From positions 23,952,828-24,016,827 of the forward strand of contig NC_091141.1 in assembly GCF_041381155.1 (NCBI RefSeq): DNA of 64,000 bases, written 5' to 3'. The DNA is from Argopecten irradians (taxonomy: Eukaryota > Mollusca > Bivalvia > Pectinida > Pectinidae). Below the pieces are notes generated by a model, which was not told the origin of the DNA, did not search any database, and saw only the letters and a program-made list of their open reading frames with translations. How positions within the stretch are numbered: the first letter of the stretch is position 1; each line of letters starts with the position of its first letter. The position numbers and the translations under genes were made by a program. Positions 47,980 to 59,944 of this stretch are shown here, piece by piece.

Positions 47980-50250
47980 TCAGCCTAAAATAGGTCCGTT
48001 TTGATGAGTGTGGTGTAGTTCCGCAGCGATATGCTAAAACAGAAAATATTGGCGCTATCATTACATTTGAATAATTTGATTTTAAGGCATCTACTTTTCT
48101 ACATTGGGAAATCTGCAGATAGGCATAGATCAATAATAATAAATTGCAATGCACATTGTTATCGGTATCTCCATGGCCTATTTGATAAAAACGTTCCCTA
48201 TAGAGTTCTGTGGGTTCAAAGAGGCAACTGTGTATAAATTCTAGTTGTAACCATTCTCATAAGCCAATTATAGCTTGATATCAATAACGTTTTACGGATT
48301 ATTTCTATGAATTGATCTGTTGAAATTAACTTTGCCCTTTGACAGATCAGGCGGTCTGATATTGTAAAATAATATATGAAAACGACACTTCATCAAAGAT
48401 ATCACGGAACTTTGAGGATTTAACCTTGGCCTAAATGATAAGACTTCACGATGATCAAGCAGTTTATAACAAACTGAAATATGATTAAGGTAATAATCTG
48501 CTTCTGCATTCTATATAAAACAAATTGCGATAATATGACAGTACGCAATAAATTGTACATTTCTGTTTTCGGGATTATTATGAAGCTGCACACAAATCCA
48601 TCCCATTTTAAAATGTTACGAATGCAAATTTTTTCCATACATAAATTGCCTAAAACCATTTTTTCTATTTGATGAAAACAAAATATTGGAATTGTATTCG
48701 ATTATTTCTTGTTGATGAGCGTTAAATACTCATTGATTTACATTGTCATTTTATGTAACCTGTGGGTAACTACCAAATAAAGTGTATGATATTTTCCAGT
48801 TTTCACATTGACAGTTAGACTTTGGCGCAGTAATATCTTCATCAGAGGTCAAGAGATCAAGAACAGACTATTTTCACACCAGTGTGAGAATCTACTATGG
48901 AGCAATATAATATTCGTAGAAGTTTATCAAAATACAGCGTAATTTAAATATCTTAAATGGATCAAAGTGTTGTATACAGTTTTGTTTATCGCTTGGACTA
49001 AACAATTAAGTGTTATTATTTACTAATTAGTTCCTTCATCATTTTCTTTTTAATTTCTTTTCTTTTGTAATAACGAAAATAACATGTTAATGTAAATATG
49101 ATAATTAGTTATTATATTATACTAGAATAACAAGTGTAGTTTACACACCAAATTCATGTAAAAATATCATAACAAATGCTTAATTGGTTCGGTTTTAAAC
49201 TTAGTCTATAAATCACAGTATTACAATATCATTTGCATTTTATGTTTTAGAGTAGTTCATCAATCCTAACGCATTCAAAAAATATACTTACTGAAGATAG
49301 ATATTGCAGGAAGATGTGAGTTTCTGCAGGTGCTGTTATATCTGTAAAATTAATTGAAAATACTTGACTCATCTCCACACTGTCCATTGAGCATTTGTGC
49401 ACTAACTAAAAGAAGATTTTTTTTTTCTTTCTTCGTAGTATATTCTTTTCTTTTTCATATGGATCATCCTACCCAAAAACAATGACGAAATAATTAATAG
49501 ATGTAAAATTTGAAGAAAAAAAATGTGCGTGTCCTTTCTTTGTTTTTCTTTCGTTTGTGGGGATGCATCTGACTCGACGCAAAATAAAACAGACGAAATC
49601 AGCGACCTTATGTAGTACATGACAGTAATGATACATATCAGATTGGATGGTTAATGCAAGCGTGTAATTTATCAGTTATATGGATTTGATGAGGTCTTCG
49701 TATCTACTTGCAGAATGCAACGCTTAGATTTTATCTGTACTACCAAAATTTGATATTAAAGTAAACATACTTGAATCAATATCGTATCAATATATTTGAT
49801 TATATACTTTTCTGTTATTGTGCCAAATAGTATATATTTTATAGATAGTGTTGATAACTACAATCAATAGAGTTCAAAAGTTTAACGTTAAACAAAGATG
49901 TCATTTTATAACTTCGTAGAACCGTTTCATCAAATCTCATATGAAACAAACACTCATTTAAGATATCAAATTTCATATGAAACAAACACTCATTTAATAT
50001 ATCAAATCTCATATGAAACAAACACTCATTTCAGATCTTCTTAATATTCTTTTCTTAGATACCGGAACTTACGTTCAATTACGGCGAGTACCCGCGAGTA
50101 TCCAACTTGTTCTACATAAACAGTAAGCGTGCTGTTCTCAGCTGCCTTAGCTAGGTTCAGCACCATCGCTTGGTCATCATCAGATAAAGTCTTGAAGGCA
50201 GCGTCATTAGTGATAGCGCTGAGGACATCCTGGAGGCTGCGTCGACCGAC
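47980..50250 (-). CDS. Tandem-family gene A, small helical protein, 5' end not found
   Basis: Unrecognised family. Three exons join in phase: 50073-50250 (donor GTAAGT, phase 1), 49292-49341 (acceptor TTTTACAG, donor GTAAGT, phase 0) and 47980-48033 (acceptor TGTTTTAG, stop TGA). The first gives about 59 residues beginning VGRRSLQDVLSAITNDAAFK and including AAENSTLTVYVEQVGY. The second gives ITAPAETHIFLQYLSS, and the third HIAAELHHTHQNGPILG. The first exon aligns with gene B without gaps over 54 residues (17 identical by eye). There are no cysteines and the pattern suggests amphipathic helices. An in-frame stop lies directly before 50250, so this is an internal exon; its signal-peptide exon was not found. 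A DIRS-type fossil starts about 520 bases upstream. A 36-bp repeat lies in intron 1. Confidence 0.6.
48034..49291. other. Intron 2 of gene A
   Basis: About 1.26 kb of AT-rich intron between the second and last exons; no inserted element recognised. Open frames within it are not supported. Confidence 0.5.
49930..50036. repeat. 36-bp tandem repeat, three copies
   Basis: Unit ATCAAATCTCATATGAAACA followed by AACACTCATTTAAGAT. It lies in intron 1 of gene A, ending about 36 bases from the donor of the first exon. The Met/Phe-rich peptide it encodes on the minus strand is an artefact. Confidence 0.9.
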
Positions 50251-50767
50251 CTATCGGTTTAAAGCCGTATATATCATTTTTATCAAACGTACCATTGGAT
50301 TTATAAGCATAAATCAGATTTTATTCTTCTTCTTTAAAGATTAACATTTTTTTCTAGAACAGGATAATGACAGCTAACATCATTATTTCTCTATTTAGCA
50401 ATGTTTGTATTTCTGCATATAGATCTGTATTTCTCTATTAAACATGCAAATCCCGTATTCTCGAAATGTAGACCCTTATTTTTCTATTTAGCAATTGTTG
50501 AATTGTTTAATACACAGGTATATCTTAATTTCTTTTTTTAATCTTAGTACTTTTGCAAATATATTCTTAAACAATACTTTAAGATTTTTATAATGCATTC
50601 CAGATGAGTAAGTAAATAAATATGTAACTAGTAAGTAAGTAAGTAAGTTAGGAACAAAGGAAGGAAGGGATTATTGCTGGCATTACTGTTGATACTTCCT
50701 CCTGTCCAAGTTCCTGAAACAAAGATAAATAAGAGAGATAATAGCGTACTTTTACGTTAAACCCCTT
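50251..50767. other. Flank between gene A and DIRS copy 2
   Basis: Contains a short GTAA-rich run near 50632-50652. On the minus strand a strong acceptor (TTATTTATCTTTGTTTCAG) near 50717 is followed by ELGQEEVST and a GTAATG donor, a possible 27-base exon of gene A, unconfirmed. Confidence 0.3.
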
Positions 50768-51440
50768 TAGTGGAAGAGAAGAAATAGGTTCCGATGTTTC
50801 CCTCTGGCAGTTTTTTTAAAACATGGTTTTTTAAGGACCGGTATGACATCTATTTTCATTTTCTGCTTGTTGCCATTGACAACTAATGTCCCATAGGGGT
50901 CATTTGGCGGCCATCATGGATTTCAGTAATCAAAAATGACCACATTCGCTCATAAGTGCATAGATAGATAACCAGACATCACACAGAGGCAAATAGACAC
51001 ATTTTTCATATGATTGGAACACGCTGAATACGTAAAAATCTTATCAATGACGTTCTCAGTTTTGGGAAATAGCTGGAAAATAAGGAAATAATTTAGCTTT
51101 TTTTACTGATAAAAATCGATAAAAGACATTATTTTCATCAAAAGAAAAAAAATGATGGACAAAACACCTTGTAACGGTCATTCTGAATTGAACTAACCAT
51201 TGTGTAAACATATGTGTATTATAAAAAGATGGATCACATGAGTAAATTGGGAAAAAGAGAGGGACACCCAACCCCCTATCCCCCCATCCTCTCCGAATAA
51301 ATTAAAACTTCAAAAATTCTGGCAAAACCCGTTGTAACAGTCTAAATTGACTAAACATATGTGCATTATAAAGGACAAAATTATGGTTTTAAAATAAGAA
51401 GCGAGATGGACCCTTTAACACCACCATTCATAAAGAAAAA
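50768..51440 (+). repeat. Left inverted terminal repeat of DIRS copy 2
   Basis: Shares the outer block CTCTGGCAGTTTTTTTAAAA, GACCGGTATGACATCTATTT and a TTGCCATTGACAACTAATG block with DIRS copy 1. It carries fewer sub-repeats than copy 1. The mirrored arm is 54110-54944. Confidence 0.75.
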
Positions 51441-51489
51441 TAACATAATTGCAAAAAAAAAGATCCAGTAAACATCCACAGCCTAATTC

Positions 51490-51720
51490 ACATCGGATTA
51501 TCGTGTGGTGTTGTGGTTAAGCCACTCGCCTTTCACCTAGCCGAACTGGGTTCGATCCCCGCAGCGGACATGAAAAGGTTAGAGGTTACCTGCCCGATCA
51601 CGTGGGTTTCCTTCCACACTAAGATCCCTTGCACGCTTACATCTGGGCCATCGAGAGTTATTTGCATAAGTTGTATAACTTGTTTCGTAATCGATGTAAA
51701 ATAAATAAAGTTTATATATT
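51490..51720 (+). mobile_element. tRNA-derived SINE inside DIRS copy 2
   Basis: A-box-like TTGTGGTTAAGCCACTCG and B-box GGTTCGATCCCCGC lie at tRNA spacing, followed by CACGTGGGTTTCCTTCC and a 3' tail ending AAATAAATAAAGTTTATATA. The flanks TAATTCACAT (left, ending about 51493) and TAGTTCACAT (right, about 51719-51728) look like a target-site duplication with one difference. The empty form of this site is seen in DIRS copy 1 near 28660-28690 and at about 54195-54235. It is not a functional tRNA gene because it lacks a paired acceptor stem. Confidence 0.85.
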
Positions 51721-54109
51721 AGTTCACATGTTTTATGCTTGATTCAGGCAGATCCCAATAACCTTAATAATTCATTTCTTTTTAGTGGAAACAACTGGAA
51801 AACATAGATTTTTTCATAAATTGTCGGTTCAACTAAAGTACCCTGAGTTCGAATTATCCTCCTTGAAGTTTTGGATATATCTCCCCGTGAAAAATGGTGT
51901 ACTATGGTGATGCCTGCTCGCATACAGTTTGAAACTATAAATACATATAATGTCTGCTGAGGAGGAATAGTCACAGACTGAGCCGCCACAACCGGACTCT
52001 AGGAAAAAAGTCCATCAGAATGAAAGGACATGGATCGGAGGTAAAAGTCAGTGAAAGTAAACTGACAACGTCAAAAAACAGCATTCATGATGTCCAGGAA
52101 CGAGGATCCATTAAGGAGAGCAAAGAAGCCACAACGGCTATAACCGCATGAGCCTTCATCTTGCATTTCGCCAGAGATTGATCATTAGACTGCTCATCCT
52201 GAGAAATTGCATTACCAAGCAGTCCTGATCACCTGATATATCCATCCAGATTTGCACTGGGAGAAGAAATTCTGCTGAACCAAGAAGAATACTACCTCGC
52301 CCCCTAGTTTTATCAAGATAAACCCTAAGCGCCCAAGAGGGACAAAACAACCAATCATTCTCCTTAACCACAATCACGAAGAGTGAACAGATTGACATCA
52401 CTCCTCTTTGCCTGAGGCTAGAGCAAGCAGGAAGACAGTATTAAAAGTAAAAAAAAAACTTAATGAAGACCGACAACAAAGACCCATAAGCCCATAAGGA
52501 GTATTCTTCAGTGACTTTACACAAGTGCTAGATTCCACTTGGAGCTAAATGCCGTACCCTAGGCCTGTCCAGACTGAACACTCTAACCAAGGCAGACAAA
52601 GAGGTGGAAGACCCTGCCTCTGGTCTTCAACCAAACGACAGCACACTTGCAATAGCTTTGCGATAGCGTGCAATAGTACGTTCCCTAAACACATAGAGAA
52701 AAAAAATCCGCAATCAGCTGGACAGAGGCCTTGACCGGATCAATTTTCCTGTCGATACATCAATCACAGTAGATCTTCCATGACAGGTGATGAAGACCTT
52801 ATTGATCGGACGATGCTAGCTGACACGTCCGAAGAAAACCCTGTCTGAGCGAGGCCTCCCGAGATAGCTTCCACGCGTGAATGTAGAGGATCTCGGGCGG
52901 GCGCATGAGATTGGTTCTGAAGGGGGGAAGCAGAGGAACATTCATCAGAAACGACAAGAGCTCCGGAAACCATGGTTGTATCGACTACAGGGGCACTATC
53001 AGAAAGAGAGAACAGTGATACTATCATAACTTCTATTAGAACCCTACCCACCAGGTTGAATGATGGGAATGCATAAGCATGCATCCCCTCCCAATCTAGA
53101 GATATATCGTCCACAGCCCAAGCCATTTGAAGATCGAGGGATTTAGCTGCCATTCAGTCAGAACCTGCTGGCGGCGCCTGGGAAGATTATCAGCCAGAAC
53201 ATTCAATTTGCCTGAAAGATGCTTGACTAAGAGAGTCAACTGCATTTCCTGACAGAGAAGAATGTTACTGGTGGCAAGGGCATAAAGGACGTGATACCTC
53301 CCCCTTGTCTCTCCGAATACGCGACAACTGTAGAGTTGTCCGTAGCCACACAACACACCTTGAAATGCAAAATATTCTGAAAAGCCTACAGAGCCAACAG
53401 AACAGCCCCCATCTTCAGCACGTTGATGTCCTCGGAGAGCTGATCCCTAGACCACTCCCCGGCCGGCAATTGCCGTCGAAGTAAGGCCCTCAACCTTCAT
53501 CCGAGAACAAGGTCATGGTGGGAGCTGGCTTGAACAACGCATACCTCTGCAGAACATAGTCTTTCAGAATCCACCACCACGAAAACCTCTTGACGGCCTG
53601 GTTGACAGGAAGCCACGCCTCCCATTCCCTGCTGGCAGGAACCCATTTCGCGAGGAGGAACATCTGGAGAGGTCTGATATGAAGTCTCTCTAGAGGAATC
53701 ACATCTGCCATAGAGTTGAAATAACCCAGATAACTGACAAACCAACGCACTTTAAAGTTTGACCAGCCGATAAAGGTCAGAAATCTTGGAACCTCGGACT
53801 TTTCTCTGTAAGAAATGAAGTCGACTTTGAGCAAAAGTTTAAGGACCAGACGGGTGTTCGACTCCAAAGATTCTCGAACTTAGTGGAGCATGACGGAATC
53901 GTCGGAATCTATGTGGACATTTATTCCTTTTGAGAACAAAAACCCTTTGCAAACCTGCAGCAGCTTGGTGAAAACCAAAGGAGCTGTCGTAAGACTGGAA
54001 GGATTAAGTTGTGTGGTAATGAGCTGTGCTATCGTGTCTTCAGGACAAACAATTCAAGGAGAATAATTCGATCTCATTGGCACTGTCGTAGTTTAATATT
54101 GAATATGAA

Positions 54110-54944
54110 ATATTCTTTGTTTTCCAGTTGTTTTCACTAAAAAGAAATTATTACGGTGCTAACCACGTTGTAGTTGTAATTGGGAACTGTTTGAATTATA
54201 TATAAATCATGTGAACTAGCCTTTGGATGTTTACTGGCTCTTGGAATATGTATTTTTCGTAATTATGTTATTTTTCTCTATGAATGGTGGTGTTGGAGAG
54301 TCCATCTCGCTTCTTCTTCAAAAACACATAAATTTGTCCTTTTATAATACACAATAGACAAGAGGCAATTCATTTAGAATAACTGTTACAATGTGTTTTG
54401 TCAGATTTTTGGAGTTTTAATTCATTCGGTGAAGGGGGGGGGGGGGGCTGGCTCTCTTTTACCCATCTTACGCATGCGGTCTAACTTTTTATAGTACACA
54501 TGTGTTTACACAAGGGTTAGTTAAATTTGAAATGACTGTTACAAGGTGTTTTGTCCATCAATTTTTTTCTTGTGATGAAAATTATGTCATTTATCGATTT
54601 TTTAGTGAAAAAAAAGCTGAAAATGTCCTCATATTTCCACCATTTCACTAAACTGAGAAGACGTAACGTCATTATTATGATTCTATCCTATTCAGCATGT
54701 GTCAATCATGTCAAAAAAAATGCTTATTTGCCTCTGTGTGCTGTCTGCTTCTCTATCTATGCGCGTATTTGCGAATGTGTGATTTTGGCCATTTTTGATT
54801 ACTGAAATCCAAGATGGCCGCCATATTACCCCTATTACATTAGTTGTCAATGGCAATAAGCAGAAAATGAAACTAGACATCATACCCCGGTTTCGAAAAA
54901 CTGCCAGAGGAGTACATGGGAACCTATTTCTCCTCCCCCACTAC
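54110..54944 (-). repeat. Right inverted terminal repeat of DIRS copy 2
   Basis: Mirrors 50768-51440 and includes the AACTAGCCTTTGGATGTT block, a G-run at about 54436-54448, AGCTGAAAATGTC-type sub-repeat sequence and the outer block CAAGATGGCCGCCATATTAC. Confidence 0.8.
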
Positions 54945-54996
54945 TTTTTTTGTCCATAAAATTTATAAAAATTATCATATTGCAACAGTGATGATC

Positions 54997-55998
54997 CTAT
55001 GATATGTATCGCTGTTTCTTATTGCTTTGATTGTCTGTATCGAAGACACTATGCAAACAAATTATTCACAATGACCTTAGTAAACTAGTAATTAAAACAA
55101 TATATCAAGTTATTTTCCTAAATATATTTCTATGGCCAATCTTTTTGCTAATCAATCTGTTAAGTGGAAGTTGTTCATCTCGTACATAATGTAATGTAAT
55201 AATAATTGTTATATACCCTACCTGTATCAGGTATTTTTCCAACAGGTGTGCTTCAGGCTGATTTATAACATTTATATCTACAAGAGCGAGACCAATAAGG
55301 TCAAATTAGGAAGACAGTTTACCTTTTCTGGTCCCGATTTCACGAAACAAACTTAAGTCAAAAACTGACTTAAGTCATACCTTTTCATATAGTCACATTA
55401 GGAGAAAAAACTTCAGTTTTGACTTAAGTCTGCGATTTTGTTTCGAGAAATCGATACCTGATACATTACTTACTGTATCGTATCAAGTCGAGTATTTAAA
55501 TATGGTTATTTTTTATTTGAAAATAGATCAGGTTGCCGAATTATTCAAGGTCAAATTATCTTGAATATAACTGCTAACGGTATTGGATACAAAATGCAGC
55601 CCGCTTCAAAAATGAATTTGTTTTTTAAAAATTCCAGTTATATAACTCAATGTTATGCATTACATCATACTTATTTTGATAAAAAGAAATAAAATAAAAA
55701 GAATGTCGAAATATATATACAAAAATTTACAAAAACAAGAAATATAATTACGGTCCAGGAACTCAAGAAGTCTATCAAAACCTATCCTGTCGACATAATG
55801 AGTGACGGAGTCCGATTCCGCTGCAGCAATAAGCTCAATCGCAATGATCTTTTCACTCTCGGGTAACCTTGGGAACGTGCTACTGCTATGAATAGCCATC
55901 AGAAGATCCAGCAAGTGATCTCCGTGAGAAGGAACTGTCGGATCGGCAGATGTGGCAAATGCCAGCACCGAAACTAACACAATTGGAATTAGCATCAT
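54997..55998 (-). CDS. Tandem-family gene B, secreted small helical protein
   Basis: Unrecognised family; fullest copy. Exon 1 (55752-55998) starts MMLIPIVLVSVLAFATS, a typical signal peptide, likely cut after ATS-A. It continues through DHLLDLLMAIHSS and IAAAESDSVTHYVDRIGF to a GTAATT donor in phase 1. Exon 2 (55222-55277; acceptor TCTTGTAG, donor GTAGGG, phase 0) gives INVINQPEAHLLEKYLIQ, aligning with ITAPAETHIFLQYLSS of gene A. The last exon is uncertain: an acceptor AAGAAACAG at about 55012 leads to RYIS and a stop at 54997, short of the HIAAE...NGP ending of the other copies. TTCTAG lies directly before the ATG, suggesting a non-coding first exon upstream. There are no cysteines. The 3' end lies about 50 bases from DIRS copy 2, which may have damaged it. 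Confidence 0.65.
55330..55458. mobile_element. 129-bp foldback element in intron 1 of gene B
   Basis: GGTCCCGATTTCACGAAACA at the left is mirrored by TTTCGAGAAATCGATACC at the right. Internal repeats of ACTTAAGTC and GACTTAAGT occur in both arms. No coding capacity. Confidence 0.8.
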
Positions 55999-57247
55999 CT
56001 AGAACGTAAACAAAATGTTGACGGTCTTTAATAGAAATTGCATTCAAATAAGTTAAGCATTCTTAGATTCGTTTAATGTCATTCAACATAATTAATATAT
56101 GTTTGGTTATATATATAAAATGTAATGACTTAGTCGAGTTGTTGAGTTATTTTAATAAATAATATTGATCTTTACGTAATTGTTCATTTCATATGAACTT
56201 TTAAAGTATGATCTTATTTATTATATAAATAATCCAATCCAATGTGTGAAAATAAAACTGCCAGACAAGAGTCACATGTGAAATGAATACACAGATACTT
56301 TGTTAAAGCATATTACTTAAATTTCAAAGAATATGTTGCTAAAGTCCAACGTTACGCCTGCTGCCATTTTATCATGGCGTACCTAAATCCTTATATCACG
56401 TCATTGTTTACAAACATCAACATTAATGTCCTAGTAAATAGATAGTGTTCAGGTAAATTACGTTAGTGACATATGGAAAAATATTACATGGGCATAATAA
56501 CTGGATATCAGGCAGATTATGTCGTGGTATGAAGCATACCTTGAAGTATTTCGTGGCGATAACTTTCCGTAATTTAAAGATAATGATTCAAATAACGTAT
56601 ACTTATTGGTTTTGTATTCGTAATTCCACTGTAACTACTTTAACAAATACAGCTTTTATGAATGCGTTTTCCATGTTATAATAAATGATTAGCTGAAGAC
56701 CTTGACAACTCACCTTGGTGGTGTGAATGGTAGTGCTGCCTTATCTTTGTCGGTCCTGGCTAAATATACGTATGGATGTGTTATATCTTTGTAGGACATG
56801 TTTGGATTCATCACCTGTGTGAACTTGGACAAGGTCAAGGACGATTCCGTCACTGAACTATCATAAGAAGACGTCTATCACTCTCGAATATTACCAATTG
56901 TTTACCTACCAATAACATATGTTATTCGTTTCAACGTGAATCAGATCAAGAATCAGATTATCATTATAATGGATTAGCACATTTGTAGTAAGTGTTATAC
57001 TTAAGATTCATAGAAAATAATATTCGCAGAACTATCTTTGGGCAGAAGATGTCCTTCGAGAAATGTCAAGAGCCAAGTATTGGGTTGACTAAATAAAGAG
57101 GTATTTGTTTTTAAGAGACCGACTTTACATCGAGATATTCCTTTTTCATTGTCGCAAATCGAATACAAGTTGATAAAGGGATAATTGTATCAAACGTTCG
57201 TGATGTATCGTTTTATTGATTTATTTTGAGGTACATTTTCTGGTTTG
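55999..57247. other. Upstream of gene B
   Basis: Should hold the promoter and any non-coding first exon of gene B, but neither could be placed. The dispersed repeat of 25083-25165 recurs at 56455-56530. No other exon recognised. Confidence 0.35.
56455..56530 (+). repeat. Dispersed 80-bp repeat, copy 2
   Basis: Contains GTGACATATGGAAAAATATT, ACATGG and GGATATCAGGCA, matching 25083-25165. Confidence 0.65.
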
Positions 57248-58060
57248 TCACCCTACAAGAGGTCCATTATGATGCTCTGCTGCAATATGCTGAAATGAAG
57301 AATAATATCAAAATGTATGTCATCGATTGAGATCGTTATCTTTGTAAATCAGACAATATTATGAGATTCTATCTAAATATTAGGCGACATTTATTATTTA
57401 ATTTATATTGTCCAATCTATTTCATACTTCCAATATATGAACGTATCTGAATTGAAATGGAATTAAATATAAAATAAAGTTTTTATACATGTATTTAGTT
57501 TTGTCATTATGAAATTATATTGTTACAATATTACGTTTTTAACGTCATTTAATAAGAAAATAAATGTTGATTATATTTAAACGCATATCAAAAAATGAGG
57601 TAAACAAGGACTCCTTTGAAGATGATTCGTCTAAGTTTTAATCACAAGATAATATCAAGATCATGAATTGACTAATTTAGCATCATCCAAGCATACTGCA
57701 TGATATCAAATCAGAGCAAGCTTAAATAGAAATAAATATATCATTGTAGGGCAAATATGCATACCATAATCAGCCTGCTATAATGTCATGTTTTTGATAA
57801 TTAAACAATACAATTTGTCAGTGGTGCAGCATCTGTAATACTTACCAACTCCCAGAACATCTACAAGTTTTGCCAGAAGTATTCTGTCTACTCACGCTTT
57901 GTCCAAACACATATTTTCTAGCTAAATAGGTAAGGTAGAACTGACATAATGATACTAGTCATCTGTCCGATATGTTTTGTCGTGGGTACACTGTCGTTGT
58001 CTAATAGATTTAGCTTCAGTGATTGGTCGTCATCAGTCGATGTCTGGAAGAGTATTCATT
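57248..58060 (-). pseudogene. Tandem-family copy C, decayed
   Basis: The last exon (57248-57289) is intact: acceptor TTCATTTCAG, then HIAAEHHNGPLVG and TGA, four residues shorter than in copies A and D. The helical exon survives at about 57846-58055 in pieces: FQTSTDDDQSLKLNL aligns with FKTLSDDDQAMVLNL of gene A, and VDRILLAKLVDVLG aligns with the C-terminal part of exon 1. The frame changes between the pieces and there are in-frame stops, so it cannot make the full protein. The donor GTAAGT at 57840-57845 keeps phase 1. The middle PAETH exon was not found between 57290 and 57840, and no signal peptide was found upstream. Confidence 0.6.
57800..57835 (-). mobile_element. End fragment of the TTAA MITE
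   Basis: TTTGTCAGTGGTGCAGCATCT matches the right end of the elements at 35064-35424 and 42116-42473. The other end is not found. The fragment stops about 10 bases from the donor of the decayed exon of copy C. Confidence 0.7.
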
Positions 58061-59944
58061 ATTCGTAACGGGGTACCGATGGCACATCGTATTCTTTGTG
58101 ATTAAATGCATTTCAGGTATTCTAAAATCATTTTATGAGACATACTTGGTATCATAAGCTATGTATGTCTGTCTAGTTTATCCTTGAATGCGTTTATGTA
58201 TGTTATTGAAACTTAAAATGCCATTTTACTTCATGGCAGCTTTACATCCATACACAAAAACTGTTGGTCAATGTTACCCAGATATGACAGGCTTTCGCAA
58301 ACATCTTGAAACATATCTTAAAGTAAAGTAATTTATTTCTAAAAAAACATGGAACGCAACAAATTTATTACAAGCTATCCATTTCAGTTATTCATTTCAA
58401 AATATCAAGTTTGAGTGTGGAAATTCAAAATATATACGTTCTTTCTCTTATCTTTTTTTTTCATTATAGGGACATGATTTTACACATACCTTAGGTTTTA
58501 TATGATCATTTTCTCACAATAGCATGTACATTATATCAACCAACCTATTTGAATTGAAATTAGGGAAGAAATAAGGAAATTTTGATAACAATAACCGTTG
58601 GCAAAACTGTTGTTATCCCCTCCGGTTTTAGGCCCTGAATTCGAGAGATGTAAAGACATTGATATTTAATGTATCTTTAAACAACAAACTTAAGACTATA
58701 AACAGTACAACGCAAAACAAAGAAATGTAAACTTTTTAAAAATAAGATAAAATAAATAGCATAATAGTTCCAAACAGTTTAAAGTACAAAATTTTGATAC
58801 GTCGATTGGATTAAAGGTTATACGATACTAATATATATTTAAACGATCAATATCGGCAGATTTGCCAAAAAAATAAAAACTCAACATGAATTTTACTTAT
58901 TGGGGAGTAGTGTTGTAAATATGAAAACCTTTATTCCCCTCCCTCTCGGCAAGCATGTTCCCTTAACCCCTATCTAATGTTGGGTATAAATTCACCATCA
59001 TTAAATATATACAAATATAAGTTTTCTGCTATATTAATACATGAACAAGACCGACTCTAGAGTTCTTCATTTAGTTGGTTGTTCCCTTTATTGCGAGCAA
59101 ACATTTAAAGATTGTGAATTATTTGTGCTAGTATATATTTAGCCAATCAAGATATTTCTTTTACATGTCAAAATTGGTGAAAGGTTGGTTAACACATACA
59201 TTTTCCTTCTGCATATCAAATAATTTAATGATCAAATCTACCATGTAACCTCCGCGTGACGTTCTCATATAATATGGAGATAGGTCCACAAGTTTAGTGT
59301 GATCGCATCACATAATAATAGTTTCATATTGAAATAAAGTTCACATGATGTCTTATATCCAGCGATATTCCCCGTGCAAGACTTTGCATATCTCGCTAGA
59401 ACAATATGCCATGGATCGATTGTCAAGCCACTTTAGCCGAAAATACATTGTCTACAATTATATGACTTAATTTTGTCCACACTGTTAATCATTTAAAAAA
59501 AAAATGTCATATGTATAATCTTATAGCAAATATTTAAAAAAAAATTGAAATCCGGGAAAAGAGCATTTCCGAGGCTGAAATGTAGCGAGAAAGGATTTTT
59601 GTAAACTAACATATATTCTATAAAATTAGTGTATTTTTATAATTTCATTTTCCCTAACATAACAAAAAAAACTAACAACTAGATAAGATCTTGGGTGAAA
59701 TAGGTGGTTTCATTTTTAATATCAGAAATGAGATACTAATTGGAATTGTTTTGTCGTTAGTAAATCAAACTCTAAAGATACAAATTAAGATTATCCTTTC
59801 CTCTTCGGTAGATAAAAGCAATTTGTAATTGAATTTATGTAGATTAAAGAGCGAAGCAGAATTACATGTGATATTGAAATAAAATAAACTAAAACTAAAA
59901 AGAATGCCAACACCAGAAAGGCTTCAATCTAAAGTTTGACCAAT
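58061..59944. other. Non-coding stretch between copies C and D
   Basis: No exon recognised. A single end (59068-59086) of the MITE family of 2447-2915 is present. Otherwise AT-rich. Confidence 0.4.

Larger units (their letters stand above)
50768..54944 (-). mobile_element. Broken DIRS-type retroelement, copy 2
   Basis: A 4.2-kb relative of 25169-29796 in the opposite orientation. Inverted terminal repeats begin AGTGG at about 50769 and end CTCCTCCCCCACTA at about 54944. On the minus strand it keeps C-terminal reverse-transcriptase sequence (about 53.5-53.9 kb; GYFNSMADVIPLERLHIRP), RNase H (about 52.8-53.4 kb; HLSGKLNVLAD) and a decayed recombinase region (about 51.9-52.5 kb). It has many breaks and no working coding region. 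A SINE has inserted near one end (51490-51720). It lies between tandem-family genes A and B. Confidence 0.85.

Noticed and set aside
49402-49620. Open frame inside intron 1 of gene A
   Set aside because: It covers low-complexity Lys/Phe-rich sequence and has no splice support.
49839-50021. Repeated Met/Phe peptide on the minus strand
   Set aside because: It is a translation of the 36-bp tandem repeat in an intron.
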